DNA of 64,000 bases from Symbiodinium natans (GCA_905221605.1 CAJNDS010002845.1:284713-348712), one strand, 5' to 3'; shown: positions 21,766 to 34,260, counted from the first letter of the stretch. Made by a program: numbers and translations. The notes: generated by a model not told the origin, from the letters alone.

Positions 21766-22269
21766 GTGCGTGCTTGAACTTGGCGCCTTCACGAAAGACA
21801 TGTTATGTACCGAGGCCAGAAGCAAGAATCGAAACCAGTGGGCAGCTCCCAGATTGTTGAGCTTGGCCAAAGCCGCCACGCACAAGCCGCTCTCGAGGGG
21901 AATTCTAGGACTCTAGGAGACCTATGATAGGAGACTGGTCGCTGCCGGAACGGTCGTCCTGTCACAAAGTCCACGCTTCGCAGCGCAAGCGGTTTGCAGA
22001 GAGAAGCCTGACAGTAGCCCAGCCGAGTAGCCCAATCATGTGATTTCTGCCGGCGTCACGCTGCGTTTGGGTTCTTTTGAAAGTTTTGCTCCGTGAGACA
22101 TGCCTTCATAATCAGCAGTGTCTCGCTATGGTGCACCAGGCACGTTGGCACTTGCTTGGAGGATTCTGCATGCACTGCATGCGTTGTCCACCTGTTTTTG
22201 TGTCACGAAACGAGCTGCGTTCAGGCCAACCCTTCGCCTCTGCGTCAGCAGACGTGCTTGCCGGTGGTC
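21766..22269. other. Region upstream of Mei2-like copy 1
   Basis: An open frame runs into the Mei2-like gene from 22077, but its first 60 codons look unlike protein. A ggtcag acceptor at 22265-22270 is a better exon start. Nothing else recognised. Confidence 0.4.
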
Positions 22270-22718
22270 AGCTAATGCTGGATCAGTTCGATCCCTGCGA
22301 ACTGACCAGTTTGGTGCTGAAACGGGTGCCTCCTAGGTGCACAAGCTGTGTACTACTGGACATGCTAGATGCCACGGGTGGTCAGTATGACTACGTCCAC
22401 CTCCCGTATGACATTGGTCATCACAAGAACCTCTCGCTTGCATTCGTCAACTTCCTTGACCATGAGACGGCAAGTGCGGCTTTGCAGTGGCTATCCAGGT
22501 ATTCAAACTTTCCGCAAGGTCTCGCACCATCGACGCAAGTTCATTGGGGTCAAATCCACGGTTTGGGTCCCAATCTGGCGCACTTTATAGCTCGTTTTGG
22601 AGTGGAAGCGTTGGATCCACCCTATGCGCCCTACGTCTTCCTCAATGGAGTGTCTGTGGCGCGAACCCGGGATATCATAAAGCCGCTGAGACTTGATTTT
22701 GACCGTTCACTGTGCTGA
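22270..22718 (+). CDS. Mei2-like RRM protein, copy 1 (no introns in the domain)
   Basis: The frame carries a C-terminal Mei2-type RRM: TSLVLKRVPPRC (RNP2 strand), LLDMLDATGGQYDYVHLP (Mei2: KYDFFYLPID), HKNLSLAFVNFLDHETA (RNP1 strand, Mei2: NVGYAFINF). After it comes a conserved tail HWGQIHGLGPNLAHF and PPYAPYVFLNGV, the W-I-GL--NL-R...PYVFLNG pattern that follows the Mei2 RRM. Mei2-like proteins bind RNA. The domain lies at about 22308-22502. A close paralogue at 25612 has two introns inside the same domain, this copy none. The true start is unknown: the acceptor-like ggtcag before 22271 is preferred. The stop at 22716-22718 may be real, since the tail reaches the usual end. Confidence 0.7.
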
Positions 22719-24038
22719 TTGCGACACAGCTTTGCTTGAGATTGTTCGCAGGGTCCTGCAAGCTTGCAAGCTGAGGCGAGTCGTGACTCCCTCTATGATG
22801 CACCAAGCAAGGTTACTTGTGTCACAGCGGGAAGGCGACCTGGAAAGGGGCAAACTGGCTAAAGTAGCAGTATCGTGTAGTAAGTGAAGTATCTACTGGC
22901 TCATACCTGCATGGCCTTCGAAGCTTAGGGCCTAGGGCCTTGAACCTTTCAACGCCGGTTCATGGTGCCAGTCTTAGACAGGCGTCCCTCTATCTTAACA
23001 GGCAATTCAGAGCAACATGACTGAACGGATTCAGTTGTAGCTGTACCAGTTCCAGGTGTGACAGAAGACCAGCCGCTGGGAGACGTCTGGCATCGACCCC
23101 AACGATTGAGCGACCTGAACACACTGCCCTTCGCAGACTCTTGGTGTGCCACCATAGTGTTGTTTGTGAAAGGAAGTTTCGGGAATGCTCATTAGTGGCC
23201 CCTTTCAAGATCACTCCTTGTTTCAGTTGACTCTCATCTGCGCGGGGACAGCAGCTTGCTTGTCGGGTAGTAGTTGGTGCTGCAGGGTGTATCCGTAGAA
23301 ACCTCTTCGGCGGATTGCGCGTGGGGCACCCTCAGTAAAAGGCTACGAGTTCGCAGGAGAGCCGTGACTTGTCATTTTCGTGCTTTCCACCATCTGCCCT
23401 ATGTACCAGCTACGAGTTCACACATTCCTCCCAATTCACCATTTCACCGCTTCATGCTGCCACTCACAGACACAGCAGATTTGTATTTATGCGTGAGATG
23501 TCGACGAGATGAAAGAACACCGAGGACGGTATTGCTACAAAATCGCAAGCCACAAAACAGTGTGAAAGCAGTATGAACCAGCAGGTTGCCAGTGTTAGAC
23601 TATCTGCCCACTGCGGCATGTTCAACATCGGAGGCCTAGACGATGATATCACAAGCACCACACTGCAAGTTCCCAGAATCTTGTAAGTCGGCAATCCTCA
23701 TCCTAGCCTCCAGACGCTCTCAGGACGTCCAGGAAAACATTGTTCAGATCGAGTCGGACTTTGCGATGTTTCGCTTCTGATTCAGCTCAGGCCTGGCTTA
23801 CCTTCTTGTGGAATGAGAGTAGGTTGAATATTGTTTACGAACCTGCAGATGCTGTTCTGAACGGCCTGCTGCATTGAGGTCTTCATCACGTTTCCTGACT
23901 GCGGTCCTGATTCTACGTTCATCAGGATTCTCTCTGAATTGCTAGAGTTCCGTCGCGAAGAGGGTTCTGTGCCAAATTCAGCTTTGTTTCTGTCCACTTA
24001 GCTGATAGCTAGACGTAGGTGTAGTAGTAGTAGTAGTA

Positions 24039-24115
<77 letters not shown>

Positions 24116-25611
24116 AGATGTGGTAGTCGTAGCCGTAGTCGAAGTCATCACAATTGTATTCGTAGTCGTCGTCGTAGTAGTAGCGGAGCTCCTGGTGGTG
24201 TTTTGACACATGAGCTGCCGATTGCCTAGAGCCAACTGATGATCAAACAGTCTTTTCTGCGGCGTTGCTAGCTAGACCTGTTTCAGATTCACAAGCAGTG
24301 CCGACATTAGAACGGAGGAGGGTTGCCTGAAAGTCGTTCAGCTTGTTCACGACTACAGCTTGCCTTCAGATATCGCCTGCATGATCTTCAGCTCTGCTGC
24401 CTGTTGAACTGCCATTCTCGTTTATTTTTCTACAAGGACTGCCCGGAAAGGTCGGAGTTCAAGGCCGCTCTCTGAATTTGGCGCTGCAGCATGTGCTTCA
24501 CAACCTGTGCACAGATACAATGCATCAGAATGCATCCTTGTTCAGTGTCAAGGATGTGGTACAGCTTCTGAGATGAGAGAAGCCTAAGGCAGCCTGCAAA
24601 GCATTTTGACTTATGCTCAGTGTTCGTAATTCCATTCTTGACCGGGTTCCAGGCTAACGTTGTTCTTTTCGCAGAAAGAAGCCTCCTCAGCCTGCTGAGC
24701 GAAGGCACTGCGCTCGACTGCATATGCGTTCGTATGTTGCACCAAGGTAAAGGTGCCCGCTCGGCCCAGTTCCACAAGACAAACCGAAGAGGAAGAAGAA
24801 CAAACTGTAATACAAAGTATGCAAAATGTGTTTTCACCCGGGGCAAGGCGATTCGTTTGTTTCACCAGAGGATCTTGCCTCTGGGCGCACACTTTCCCCA
24901 ACTCTGTGTTCAGTGATGGGGTGCCCGACGCACCTATCCAAAGTGGTCAGAGCAAATGGGCTAGCCGCGATGGTGCATTTGGAGCCGTCACGAACGCCTG
25001 ATGTTTCTAACGGCAAAAGGCATCAATACCCGCAAGACTTTATGCACCAAAGCCTGGCGGTTTGACTACTCTGCGATCGCAACATGGTTCAAAAGAGAGC
25101 TTGCAAGTGACACATGTCCCGCATGCTTTGTGACCGTTCTGCAAGTCCGGGAGGAGCATGCGCTGCACGCCCAAGCTGATTCTGAATGCCGTGTGACCGC
25201 GCCTTCCAAGACATCACGTATCAGCACACTTCCCTTGTTGTTCTACACAATGAGAGCAAGATAACAACGCAAAAGGCTGACTGCCACCTGCAGACAAGCA
25301 CTTCGTTTCTTCTACGACTTGCATTTGCAGGATAGGTGGCCGGCTGACATGATGCACAGGAAATAGCCAAAGCATCACGGAGCAGGCAAGGTCTAGTTTT
25401 TGTCTCTCATTTTTTAAAAGTAAAATATTTTCATACACGAATCTTGCACTGAATGTGGGTTTAGTTGACATGTAAGATGACAGCTGCAGGCAACAAGTCC
25501 GGGACTGGCATGTTCAGCAGTCAGATGCTCAGAGTCAGCTCACCAAGGCCCTACATGAAAAGTTCACCGCTTTGTGTTCTTCCTGCTGAGGTGTTTTCCA
25601 TGCGGAGGCAG
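22719..25611. other. Spacer between the two Mei2-like copies
   Basis: No confident exon apart from the microsatellite at 24016-24185. Open frames at 24620-24916 and 25001-25264 lack recognisable domains. Upstream exons of copy 2 should lie in the right part. Confidence 0.4.
24016..24185. repeat. (GTA)n-(GTC)n trinucleotide tract
   Basis: About 8 GTA units, then about 25 GTC units to 24116, then interrupted GTA/GTC. It gives poly-Asp and poly-Thr frames on the minus strand. Confidence 0.95.
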
Positions 25612-26226
25612 AAGGACCACATCCGCTGGCCACCAGTCTGGTGTTGAAGCGACTTCCGCCTCGGTGCTCGACGAGCATTCTGCTTGAAGTCCTGGACAGC
25701 CTTGTCGCAAGGCCGATGGCTGCCGGGGGCTTCAAAGCTGTTTCAAGCGAATTGGGAGATGAAACGACAGAATAGTTGATCTTGCAGGTACGACTATGTT
25801 CACCTGCCTCTGGACCATCGGACAAACAAGAACATGTCTATGGCATTTGTGAATTTCGTTGACCACGAGGCCACGCCGTGTGTGATTGCGAATGCTTCCG
25901 AATGCTTCCGAATGCCTGCGTCTTGTCATGCAGCACCAAAGGGTGCAAAAAGCGTTCCTCGTCAGGCTGCGAACACTGCTTTCCAGCGTCTTTCGCGCCC
26001 GAACGATTTTCCAGATGCCTTCGCTCCAAGCACCAAAGCTATCTGGGGAGCGATCCATGGCTTGGGGCCGAATTTGGCTCACTTCGTTGTGCGTTACGGC
26101 GTTGCTGCTTTGGATCCACCATGTGCGCCATTAGTTTTCCTCAATGGTCGGTGCGTCCCACGTACGCAGACAATCTTGCGGCGCCTCATTTCCAAAATTG
26201 CATGGTCCTTTTTTTGGAGGCTTTGA
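25612..26226 (+). CDS. Mei2-like RRM protein, copy 2 (two GC-AG introns)
   Basis: Three exons rebuild the same domain as copy 1. Exon 1 25612-25711: TSLVLKRLPPRCSTSILLEV. Exon 2 25788-25869: YDYVHLPLDHRTNKNMSMAF then VNFVDHE. Exon 3 25966-26226: AANTAFQRLSRPNDF, WGAIHGLGPNLAHFVVRYG, APLVFLNGRCVPRTQ. With introns 25712-25787 (76 nt, GC-AG, phase 2) and 25870-25965 (96 nt, GC-AG, phase 0) removed, the protein aligns to copy 1 without gaps through the RRM. The second intron is a multiple of three without stops, so a naive frame reads through it. Upstream exons are not found. After ILRRLISK the frame ends in TGA at 26224-26226. Confidence 0.7.
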
Positions 26227-26960
26227 AGGCTTTGAAGGCTTTGCCTTGGGAAGTTGCATCATGCGTTGCGCAGATGCGAGAAACGCAGCCCGAGACAGAA
26301 GCTAGTATGGTAGCAGGAAAGCTTGTAGCAAAAACGATCTGTTTTCTCCTGATGCCGATGTTGGATCCAGAGTTTGGGGGCCATTGGCTTTCAAGAAACC
26401 TCACAATACTTGCGTGACACCTGGCTTGCCAAGGCAGCATGTTACTGAAGAGATGCTGGAAGGGGCGAAGGTTTTCCTTCAGAATAGTTCTGTTTGGGGG
26501 AGCTTGGGGACGACGATCAATCGAGGCGCAATTGCAGTTCAGTGCTGTTGCTTGCCAGCACACGTGTGCTCCGCTCGTCACGGCGGCCTGTGTGCCAGGA
26601 GAGGTGCGGGCCTCTACTGGCACTGTGAGGTCAGACGTTCGCCCGAGTATGAGTGGCTGGCTCGCATTCCAGTTTTTGCGATGTTGTTGTGCCTTACTTG
26701 CTGCAGTCCATGCCTGGTTATGACACAGCAGCTGTGGCTGTTTAATCTTTGAGGCTTGTCCGAAATCGCGACGGAGCTCGCTGACATTCCGAGTTATCAT
26801 GAACAAGGGCTTGTAGTGTATCATCTCTGAGCGGCAGCTCGGAGGAAGATGCAGAGGCAATTTTTGTCCACAAGCTTTGGGTTTCCATTGTTCTATCTTC
26901 TCACATTGCCTAGCTTTGTTAACATGAAGCGACATGCTTTCATTGGCTGGGAGGTGCAAT

Positions 26961-27010
26961 GCGAGCCTGAAGGTTCAGCCGGAAAGCGAGCCTGAAGGTT
27001 CAGCCGGAAA
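26961..27010. repeat. 25-bp tandem duplication
   Basis: gcgagcctgaaggttcagcc plus ggaaa occurs twice, back to back and identical. Confidence 0.9.
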
Positions 27011-28140
27011 GCTCTTAAAGTTGCGAAGTTGAGCGTGCCAGGCCCGCAACTGTATCAATGCTTGGATGTTCATACACTGTTCCTGTCCAGCACACTGGTG
27101 CGGGTTGTTGGGTATTTGTGCATCGGAGGGCAGAGCCGCAGAATCTTCATCGCACTTGTGACCTCGCGGCAAGGGGTTGGGGATTGCTCGGTGCTGACGA
27201 TGATCGCAATCCTGTGCGGTAGCAGCCGCGCAGATAATCTTCAGCGCATTCAAGCACTTTTGAAATGTCCTCAGCACCCTGAGGCGACAACAATGGGAGA
27301 GCTCATATCCAGATTGGATGGGAGTGAACGTCTCTGAGGATCTTTTTGGCCGACCTGCAATGAGTTTTCCGTTCACCTTTTCAGCTTTCCGCAACGTTTC
27401 ATCTGTGCGTTCTTTGTGAGAAAACTCCTAAATCTCTGTGTTGATCGATGGGACTCTGAGATCTCGCCGTGGCGTGATGTTACGCGCGTGATGTTATGCG
27501 GGTGCTGTTCCGGAGTTTCCGAAGTGTGCCTGGCAACACATCCGCTTGGGCAACGACATGTAAAGTTGGCAGCGTGCAGACTCCAGCCATTCCAACCTGT
27601 TTGCCCTGAGCGCCCCAGACTGTGCTTCGCTGCAGTTTGTTGCCCGGACGACGTCCTGATGGAGTTTTTTTTGCCGATTTCTCTGCCGGAATGTGCGGAG
27701 TGTATCTGGCAGCATGCCCTGCCGCAGCGCAGGAGCCACCCCCCAAGAAAGGCTCCTTGTGAGGGTTGACATGGATTAGACTCTGGCTGATGGCATTCGA
27801 GTTTCCGGTTCGATATCGAAGCGACACATCAGTATCCGGAGCGGTTGAGGCACGGGCGCCGTCCAAGACCGCAGGCAAGGGAGCCTTTGAAAGTTTTAGA
27901 CTTGAAGTTAACGCAGATTTCTGAAATTATTCTCCGATGATCTCCGATGCGAACATATGAAGGCTGGATGCAAACATGTTCCCGGAGAGCATTGCTTGAG
28001 ACACGCAGAGCGTGTCTAAGTCAATGAGCGATGTGTGACCAGCAAGGGAACATAGATCTGGAAGTGGATAGTGCTTCCTCAGTTTTGCTGGAACAGACGA
28101 GACATGAGACTTTGTCGGTGGTCTGATCGGCCTCCGCAGC

Positions 28141-28205
28141 TTCAAGTGGTAGACCGCTTGCTCAAAAGCCAGCTTGAGAAGCGCTTAAAGCTTCATGAAG
28201 CACAA
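28141..28205 (+). CDS. Candidate helical exon, unknown
   Basis: After a ccgcag acceptor the frame reads LQVVDRLLKSQLEKRLKLHE, an amphipathic helix in a compact exon. No family recognised. Confidence 0.25.
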
Positions 28206-29698
28206 GCACGTGAAGCAGAGCATCCTTTGACATCCTCCAACAACGCTGTTGTGCTCAAGAGTGCTCCGACCCGCAGCTGTCTTGTCGACCTCGATTCTCG
28301 CAAATGCCCTCAGATCCGTGACCTGTGTCTGTCTGGAGTGCACGTTCCTGCAGTTTGAGGCAATGGTTCTCACGATGCTGGGCCGCACAACAGGCTGGTT
28401 CTAGTCCAAAGTAGCTTTCTGCCATCCGGCTGCTTTTCGGCGGGAGCTTGAGCAAGAGCAGCACCTGCTGTCCAGCTCGCTGTGGCGCCCTTGGGCGCAT
28501 CGGGATGCCGGCCGGCTGTGCCACGTTTCCGATACTTGTGCCTCACTCCATCTTTCGGGCTTCAGTTGTTCTTGACGGAAATGTTTCGCGTGCCAGGTAG
28601 CTCGTGCAGCACAGCCAGCTCTTCTCTTTACACCAAGCACCACGGTCAGGACACGTTGGCCAACCATTGTTTCCAATGTGCTCTCGATGTTGGACACTTC
28701 CCCCCCCCCCGACATCCCAAAGCCCGTTGCAACATGTTGCAACATGACAACCACAACATGAAAAACCAACAAAGGAGCCTCAGTACATCTCGGCAGCGTC
28801 TGGGTGACTACGACTGGAACTTGGGCGTGTTTTGCCCTTAGTTTCACACGAATTAGACATGCAGCACGGTAAATCACAAAACTCATCATTGCCGGCATTA
28901 TCCCGAACCACGCCTAGGCCTGGAAGCCGCATCCGCAACCCAGACCCTGCAGCTTACAACGACGAAGCACCTCCGATGGGCTTTGGGTGGTGGGCTTTGA
29001 TTGTGTCATCGGTCGGGACCTGAAGTTCGTATCTTATGCAGAAGCAGGGTGCCTGTCGTTCTTCGGCTTCAAGCCGAGGTGTCAGTCTTCTTCTGGGGCA
29101 ACACGTGCCAAGCTGTTTGTGGTGACAAAGTAGAGTGAATGTTGGAGAGTTGATTGCAGATGCCGCTCAGATGCCCGTGCCGCAGGTACGACCATTCTCG
29201 TGGCATCACTGTTGCCACTGGCATCTTCGGCCGGGTTCTTGCTCAAAGCTGCTGACGACACGGCTTGCATAAGCTTACGATGCTTACGTCCTTGAGATAG
29301 AGGGACATGGCCTCGCTGTCAGGTCCCAACATGCCCATCTGAGCTACAGTGCTGCGGTGAGATTGGTGTTGCTACTCCGCTCTCCACCTTGAACTGCGGC
29401 ATTACTTTAGGATGTCAGTCGTTACGAGTGCGGAGGAGCCATGCCATGAGCACAGAGGGCGGTCAGTCTTCCATGTGTGGTTCTAATGTATATGGTTTCA
29501 ACTTAGTTTCATATGTGTCATATGTCTTGTGGTTCAAAGTCGGCAAGGCTGATGCTAGCCTTGTCCCTCTTTTTGGAAGAGAGCATGCCTGTTGATGCGG
29601 TGGACAAAACTTAGCACCTGCAGCATCTCCTCGAAGAACGCTTTACTGGCACCTTCGCGCTTCCTGACAGCACTCCCTTCACAGCGTGAGTCGCGCAG

Positions 29699-32262
29699 GT
29701 GGTCCGAGCAGCAGTTCGTCAAGATGGCCATGCGTTGCCAGCTCCTTGAGATCTCCTTCCTGGAGCCTGAAGCTTCTGGGTGTCGAAAACTGCAAGGCAG
29801 TATGCCAGCACAGAGTTGCGGGATGACATAGATGTCGTCCTTGAAGCGGTTCGGCAGGCCCTTGCATGAGTGGGAGCATGCGCTGCGCTAAAGCCGGCTC
29901 TGAGCCCTTTGACTCACAGGATGGCCACGCCTTGGTCTTTGCATCGTCGGCAATGAAGGAGCCTCTAATGAGCGCTTAGTGCACACTGAACGACTTAAAG
30001 TTCTGAGATGAGAGCATGTGCCAGTGAATGATGTGAGTAAGTGCATGGTGCTTTGCATGGTGCTTTGCATGGTGCTTTGCATGGTGCTTTGTGTATCCTG
30101 TCAGGCGCGAAAGGATGTTGTCGTGGAGGCCGTGCGTCAGGACCCCCGCGCACGTTCCGCGAAATGTGGGGATTGGCCCCGGAGAGGTTGTGAACTTTGT
30201 GAACCTTGCAGGTTTTTTGTGTGAACTTTTGTAGACAGGACGGTCATGCCATGGTCTTTGCAGATGGCACTCTCAGAGCAGCTTGGATCGGCTTGGCTAC
30301 GGTTGCCTAGGATTCTCGAGAGCAGAGCAGTGTTTGGATTTTTTCCGTTGACTTTTCGCAAGCGTTCGCAAGCGTTAGCGCTTAGGCGGACAAGGATGTT
30401 GTCCTGGAGGCTGTGCAGCAGGAGACCGGCTGGTGGCCCATGCAATGTCTTTGCCTTGATTTTGAGAGATGGAGATGATTTTGAAGACCAGGATGGGTAC
30501 ACTCTCAGCTATGCATCCACGCAGCTAAGAGCAGACCGCGAAGTCGTGACCCAGGTCGAACTACTGATTGCTGAGAACTTTCTGAGAGCTGTTTGATTGG
30601 GGTTCCTGACTTCTTCAGCTTCTTCAGACCATGACAGTTCCAGGCTGTCGGGAGTACCGGCTATGCATTGCTTTTTGCACACGACCAGTTTCGGGCTGAT
30701 AAGGCGAGGCAGATATAAAGTAGAGTCTCTGCGGTGCTTCTTTACATGTAAGCAATGGAAGCTGGGATGTTTCAGGCTGTGGTCTTCGAAGCCGTGCAGA
30801 GCAACTGGCAAGCTCTGGGCTACGCTTCATCCGAGCTTAGGCGGCTGTTCTTGGGCAGTCCAGGCTAGAACAATGTTTGGGTTTAACAGAACCTTTCAAC
30901 GGACCTCTGCTGGACATATGTCATAGCTCATCCATGTTCACGGAGAACTCATGTTGCCGTGCAGGAGGGACAAGGAGATTGTGCTGGCCGCAGTTGCCAC
31001 CAACAGGCTTGCCGCTTCATTGGATCCCCCAAGCTGGCGAAGCTGTGACACGAGTTGTGAGGCATGCGCTGGCCATGATTGATGAAGAGCTTCGAAGAGA
31101 TCCTGATGTCGTGAAAGAGGCCATTGTGGAACTGAGAGATGTCCCCCAATGCCTCTAACGCAGACCTGGGAGCCCTAGAATCTCTGTCCATAACCTTTGG
31201 ACCTGGAAAATTCTCTTTCCATAGCCCGTTTCGCTTAAAAAATGCAGGCTCTCCGTGCAGACGGACATGCGCTGGTGTACCTCAGCGACGCTCAGCGTGG
31301 GGAAAAGGCGGCGACGGGACGACTGGGCATGTGGGCATGTCGTCCTCTTCATGTAACTACGTAGCTATGCCTGAGTCGGAGGACGTGGTGATGTCAGCCG
31401 TGAAGCAGGCGATGAAAAATCGGACTTTTACGTCTTATGCGAAGACGGTGAGATCACTCTCTAAGAAGCATGCTGGATTCTATGTTTCTGTGGTGAGAGA
31501 TTCGCCATGCCATAGACTCCTTAGCAGGCTTTGCTGGCGTCCCTTACCCATGCCAGGATGGACACGCTGTGTCCTATGCATCAGATACGTGTGATCCCCT
31601 GCTGCCGAATCTACTACTGACCAGCATGCAAAGCGTGTCACTTCAGTCGCCGCAGTTGGAAGTAGCATACTGGCAAACTGAGGATGCAGCGGGAGACAGA
31701 CATCGCATTGCAGGCGTGTCCATCAGTCATGGGCCTGCTTCGCACCGAGTGCGCTGAGCTCGCCAAGCCACAGGCTGTCGCGGAAGATGGCATCGCTCTC
31801 GGCCTGCTACCAGACCAGGCAACAAGAGCCTGCATGGAGGAAGATGCGGGGTTCAAAGTAGCCTGCAGGTGCGCGCCAACAAGCTGGTGGCGCTGCGTGC
31901 GGTTGAGAGCAACGTCAAGGCGTTCTTGCTGCTTTCTTGCTGGGCATGCCGCTGGCACTGCAAGTGCTGAGTGGCATCGTCTTTTTGTATGCGCAGGCCT
32001 TCCAGAATGTTGCGGAGGTTGGGTGCTTAATGAATCATGACTACCACAACCAAAAGACTTTGCAACCGTCAACCCAGAGCATTGAAGAACAGACGGCCGA
32101 TTTCCTTTGTTGTCTTTGATGCATGTAAGTGTTAGTGGCGGACAATGCGCTCGCTGCCATTGTGAGGATCTGAAGGCCGATCCGGATGTGCGAGAGGCTG
32201 CGCTGGCTTCAGAGCGATACGCCTTGCTGAATGCCGTGAAGGCAGGACAAAACCAGAGCTGA
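29699..32262 (+). CDS. DUF4116-repeat protein, micro-exon series (first block)
   Basis: DUF4116 is a ~49-residue repeat (D-x-x-V-V-x-x-A-V-x-x-N-G-x-A-L-x-x-A-S-x-x-L-R-x) of unknown function, common in protists. Exons read: 29699-29722 VVRAAVRQ; 29920-29958 DGHALVFASSAMK; 30105-30140 ARKDVVVEAVRQ; 30239-30277 DGHAMVFADGTLR; 30386-30421 ADKDVVLEAVQQ; 30492-30539 DGYTLSYASTQLRADR; 30776-30840 AVVFEAVQSNWQALGYASSE; 30965-31006 RDKEIVLAAVATN; 31062 to about 31135 HALAMIDEELRRDPDVVKEA; about 31260 DGHALVYLSD; about 31377 EDVVMSAVKQ; 31557 DGHAVSYASD; about 31680 RETDIALQA; about 31869 VRANKLVALRAVESN; 32134-32262 DLKADPDVREAAL, ending in TGA. Donors are mostly GA or GC. Boundaries after 31135 are less certain, and the N-terminus is missing. 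Confidence 0.7.
30043..30091. repeat. 12-bp tandem repeat, four copies (gcatggtgcttt)
   Basis: Perfect copies within a DUF4116 intron. Confidence 0.9.
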
Positions 32263-32463
32263 ATGGCTAAGATCGACCCTGTCAGAGCTTATTCACATCT
32301 CAACTTAACGTTGTGCGCCTAGAACGACTGGTGAGTGATCGGCTTGGGGGAGTGGGATTCATTCTTTGGAAGGTTGATGGCTACGCACTCCGATCAGCTT
32401 CGCAGCACATGAGAGCTGATCGAGCTGGGGCCTGAGCTTTTTTAGATTTCCGGCGGGAGCCTC

Positions 32464-32541
32464 TGATGGAACCCTCATGGAACCCTGATGGAACCCTGAT
32501 GAAACCCTGATGGAACCCTGATGGAACCCTGATGGAGCCCT
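32464..32541. repeat. 11-bp tandem repeat (gatggaaccct), about seven copies
   Basis: Lies directly upstream of a DUF4116 exon acceptor at 32550. The repeat ends ten bases before the acceptor AG. Confidence 0.9.
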
Positions 32542-32550
32542 GGGAGCTAG

Positions 32551-34260
32551 GAGATTGTTCTGGCGGCGGTGAAGCAGAACGGTAAGGCCGGCAAGCATAG
32601 AGATGTCTGCACACGACAGTTTGTTTTGTCATGTTCGTTCAGCAAGAAGTAGAGCGGTTCAAAACTGGCACTGGATTCTCGTTGATGTCAGTCCAAAAGG
32701 CAAAACTGGGTGGCGCTCAGAACCTTTAGTTTAGCGGCACAAAAGCATGTGCACTGGTGGGTGTCCTTGAAAGGGACTCGCGCATGCCTGGCGTGTCGAG
32801 AAACTTGTCTGCGAGATGGTGTGTGTAACCATCAAGGGGTTGGCAACTTGTCAGAATGTGTTTTTGTGATACTCGGATCGCTTCGAAGCTTTGACATGTG
32901 CAGACAAAATGGATTCTCATTTCATTCTGCGAGAAACGCTTGTGCGCACCATTGGAAGCAGCATTAGTTGTAAGCGCTTGCGCGCGCCGCCTCGGCAGCC
33001 GGGCCGGCCCACGGACAGGAAAGGAGGAAAGACGGTTTTTGGGAAGGCCTCAAAAAGCGGGGAAGGGTCGTAGAGAGTAGGGGGTCCCAGCGAGGTCCGG
33101 GGGTCCCAGGGAGGGTCCCAGGGGGGGTTGTGGAGTAGGGGTTCTAACCATGAAAAAAATGTTTTTACAATGACAAGGGTTTCTTTAACAATGATAGTGG
33201 TTTAGGGTTGGCATGATAGTGCTTAACAATGATAGTGGTTTAGGGTTGGCATGATAGTGGTTAACAATGATAGTGGTGCCTCCCCAGAGAGGGTCCCAAA
33301 GGGGGGTACCCAAAAGTCCAAAAACTCACGCATTTTGGAGCGCTGCCAAGGGGCGGGCGGTGGTCACACAGGCCGTGGGTGGGGGGGGGGGGTGCGTCAC
33401 AAAATTTGGCATGGGGAAGGGTTGGGAAGGAGACCGGATCCGTGTCTGCTTGTTCCAAACGCTTCTCGGCAGGATGCCGAGGCGAATTAGAAAGGTTCAC
33501 CCCAGCTCGATTATCATGTCCGTAAGATGTCGGCTTTCTCTACTTACAGGCGTTCATATTCGAATTGGGAGCGCAGGTCCTCGTTTTTGCACCAGAAGAG
33601 CTGCGCAAAGACCGAGAGGTTGGCAAGTGTATCAGCTGCTTGCAATACGAAGGCTAGCTTTCCCGAACTGGCCCGTCCTGACAACTTCAGTGCTTTCACA
33701 CGGGTCAGCCCGTATCGCAGGCACTTCTTGACCTGCTTTGCAGGTGGTTCTTGCCGCCGTTCGTCAGAACGGCAAGGAGAGGGAGGGGGGTGGGGGGTGC
33801 ATAATGCATCTTAATGATATGAGTGTATCTTCGGCAATCCAGTGTGCATCCACAGGTTCCAAGAAGCTCAAGATTAGTTGCTATAGGTTAGATGCCTCGG
33901 CCAAGGCCCTGGTGTTCGCCCATGACTCGCTGAAGGCCGACAAGGAGGTGCCAATAGTGCAATTTCCACGGAACGGCGCAGGCTGGTGGCTAGGACTCTG
34001 CTGCCAGGTGGTGATGGAAGCGGTTGCGGAAGGTGGCCATGTTGCGCCATGGCCCTCGGGTGTTGGGTTCTGATCAGTCCTTTTTTTCTCGCGAAAGCTG
34101 GCACAATGTTGTGCAGACATGATGAGCCAATGGCCGTGTGCTCAGGCTGTGGCATGCCTCAGAGGAGTTGCAGAAGGAGCTCTGGTTCGTGCCATGACCA
34201 TGCAGAAAGGTTCAACATGCTCAGACCCAGGACAAAGAGATTCTGCTGGCTGTGAAATGA
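32551..34260 (+). CDS. DUF4116-repeat exons, second block
   Basis: Same repeat and strand as the preceding block. Exons: 32551-32581 EIVLAAVKQN (donor GTAAGG); 33744-33771 VVLAAVRQN (donor GCAAGG); 33892-33947 ASAKALVFAHDSLKADKE (donor GT); 34008 to about 34034 VVMEAVAEGG; about 34126-34176 NGRVLRLWHASEELQK (donor GA); 34231-34260 DKEILLAVK then TGA. Consecutive exons alternate between the VVLAAV half and the GxALxxASxxL half, so each join restores a whole repeat. It may be the 3' part of the gene starting at 29699, whose TGA at 32260 would then be intronic, or a separate tandem gene. Confidence 0.65.
33070..33125. repeat. GGGTCCCAG-type repeat cluster
   Basis: gggggtcccagcgaggtcc, gggtcccagggagggtccca. 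Similar in style to the array at 11200-11535. Confidence 0.7.
33187..33278. repeat. 38-bp tandem repeat, 2.4 copies
   Basis: Unit starts aacaatgatagtggtttagg; copies begin at 33187, 33225 and 33263. Confidence 0.95.

Larger units (their letters stand above)
26227..29698. other. Unassigned region between Mei2-like copy 2 and the DUF4116 gene
   Basis: Contains a 25-bp direct repeat (26961-27010) and scattered open frames without domains. A helical exon-like stretch lies at 28141-28205. The 5' end of the DUF4116 gene is expected in the right-hand part but was not found. Confidence 0.35.
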
